From CAMBDR01 sp046597185 (GTDB lineage Bacteria > Pseudomonadota > Gammaproteobacteria > Burkholderiales > Burkholderiaceae_D), in NCBI GenBank assembly GCA_046597185.1, contig JBKJLF010000119.1, positions 1-13,183 on the forward strand: 13,183 bases of DNA, in the 5' to 3' direction. Numbering within the stretch: the first letter of the stretch is position 1; each line of letters starts with the position of its first letter. Under the pieces are notes generated by a model. That model was given only the letters and a program-made list of their open reading frames with translations, was not told the origin of the DNA and ran no database searches. The position numbers were made by a program, and so were the translations under genes. Shown here piece by piece: positions 12,682 to 13,183 of this stretch.

Positions 12682-13183
12682 ATGAAAACAGCAGCACTCA
12701 CACCAGAACTATTGCGCAAAATCGATGCTTATTGGCGTGCGGCAAACTATCTGTCGGTCGGCCAAATTTATCTTTACGACAATCCTTTGCTCAAACGCCC
12801 CTTGACCCTGGCCGATATCAAGCACATGCTGCTTGGGCACTGGGGCACCACGCCCGGCCAGAATTTTATCTATGTCCATCTGAACCGTATCATTAAAAAA
12901 TACGAGCTCGATATGATTTATGTTTCCGGGCCAGGGCATGGTGGCCCGGCAGTGGTGGGCAATACGTACCTCGAAGGCAGTTACAGCGAAATTTATCCCG
13001 ACATCAGCCAGGACGAGGCTGGCTTGCGTAAGCTATTTTTGCAATTTTCCTTCCCCGGCGGCATTCCCAGCCATGCCTCGCCGGAATGCCCCGGCTCAAT
13101 TCACGAAGGCGGTGAACTGGGCTATTCGCTCAGTCATGCGTTTGGGGCGGTGTTCGACAATCCCGAACTGATCGTTGCCTGTG
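12682..13183 (+). CDS. xfp: Phosphoketolase (xylulose-5-P/fructose-6-P), N-terminal part
   Basis: Thiamine-diphosphate enzyme that splits xylulose 5-phosphate (and often fructose 6-phosphate) with phosphate to acetyl phosphate and glyceraldehyde 3-phosphate (or erythrose 4-phosphate). Only the first 167 residues of about 790 are in the window; the frame stays open to the end. They match the family N-terminal domain nearly word for word: YLSVGQIYLYDNPLLKRPL, LGHWGTTPGQNFIYVHLNR, IYVSGPGHGGPAVVGNTYLE, and SFPGGIPSHASPECPGSIHE. Conserved active-site histidines are present (His53, His86, His131, His141 in this numbering). ATG 12682 gives the normal N-terminus; the Shine-Dalgarno is weak, and a 4-codon ATG frame at 12671 overlaps the start. 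An acetate kinase gene often lies downstream in other genomes, but that part is not visible. Confidence 0.96.
   Translation, partial: MKTAALTPELLRKIDAYWRAANYLSVGQIYLYDNPLLKRPLTLADIKHMLLGHWGTTPGQNFIYVHLNRIIKKYELDMIYVSGPGHGGPAVVGNTYLEGSYSEIYPDISQDEAGLRKLFLQFSFPGGIPSHASPECPGSIHEGGELGYSLSHAFGAVFDNPELIVAC

Noticed and set aside
12671..12685. 4-codon ATG frame overlapping the phosphoketolase start, as a regulatory leader peptide
   Set aside because: It has no ribosome binding site of its own and such short frames arise often by chance.

Overview
The window looks like a chromosomal segment of a betaproteobacterium, most likely Burkholderiales near Oxalobacteraceae. The protein sequences of ProB, RppH, ProS and Ffh read as betaproteobacterial, and the order proB / cnp1 (minus) / rppH (minus) / proS (plus) / lytic transglycosylase is, from memory, typical of that group. 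Base composition is moderately GC-rich with many GCC/GGC/GCG codons. I see no rRNA, tRNA, CRISPR array, transposase or phage gene.

Layout. (1) 1-1432, plus: the C-terminal end of a small integral membrane protein, then proB (glutamate 5-kinase, first step of proline synthesis). (2) 1451-3987, minus: a probable three-gene unit transcribed rppH, then a CNP1-like exported protein, then a divergent cytochrome P450. It converges on proB with only 18 bp between the stops. (3) 4189-6615, plus: proS and, 3 nt later, a secreted lytic transglycosylase, ended by a strong bidirectional hairpin terminator. rppH and proS diverge from an AT-rich promoter region at 3988-4188. (4) 6678-9010, minus: an Ala/Lys/Pro-rich histone-H1-like protein carrying a C-terminal SWIB domain, and upstream of it ffh (SRP GTPase). 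(5) 9176-11896, plus: a compact ABC importer of the nitrate/sulfonate/taurine/pyrimidine type (binding protein, permease, ATPase) of unknown ligand. (6) 12061-13183, plus: a MarR-family regulator with a good sigma-70-like promoter, then the N-terminal part of a phosphoketolase that runs off the window, with a palindrome between them that could be the regulator's operator.

How the parts work together. Most of the segment is housekeeping: proline synthesis, prolyl-tRNA charging, mRNA 5'-end processing, membrane-protein targeting and wall remodelling. The accessory parts are the P450, the ABC importer and the MarR/phosphoketolase pair. The points most worth a second look are the P450, whose I-helix has Pro where most P450s have an acid; the H1-SWIB fusion; the possible MarR operator in front of phosphoketolase; and the many short tandem duplications (9, 12, 13, 17 and 33 bp) in signal peptides, linkers, tails and start regions. 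I did not find a clearly new multi-gene system.
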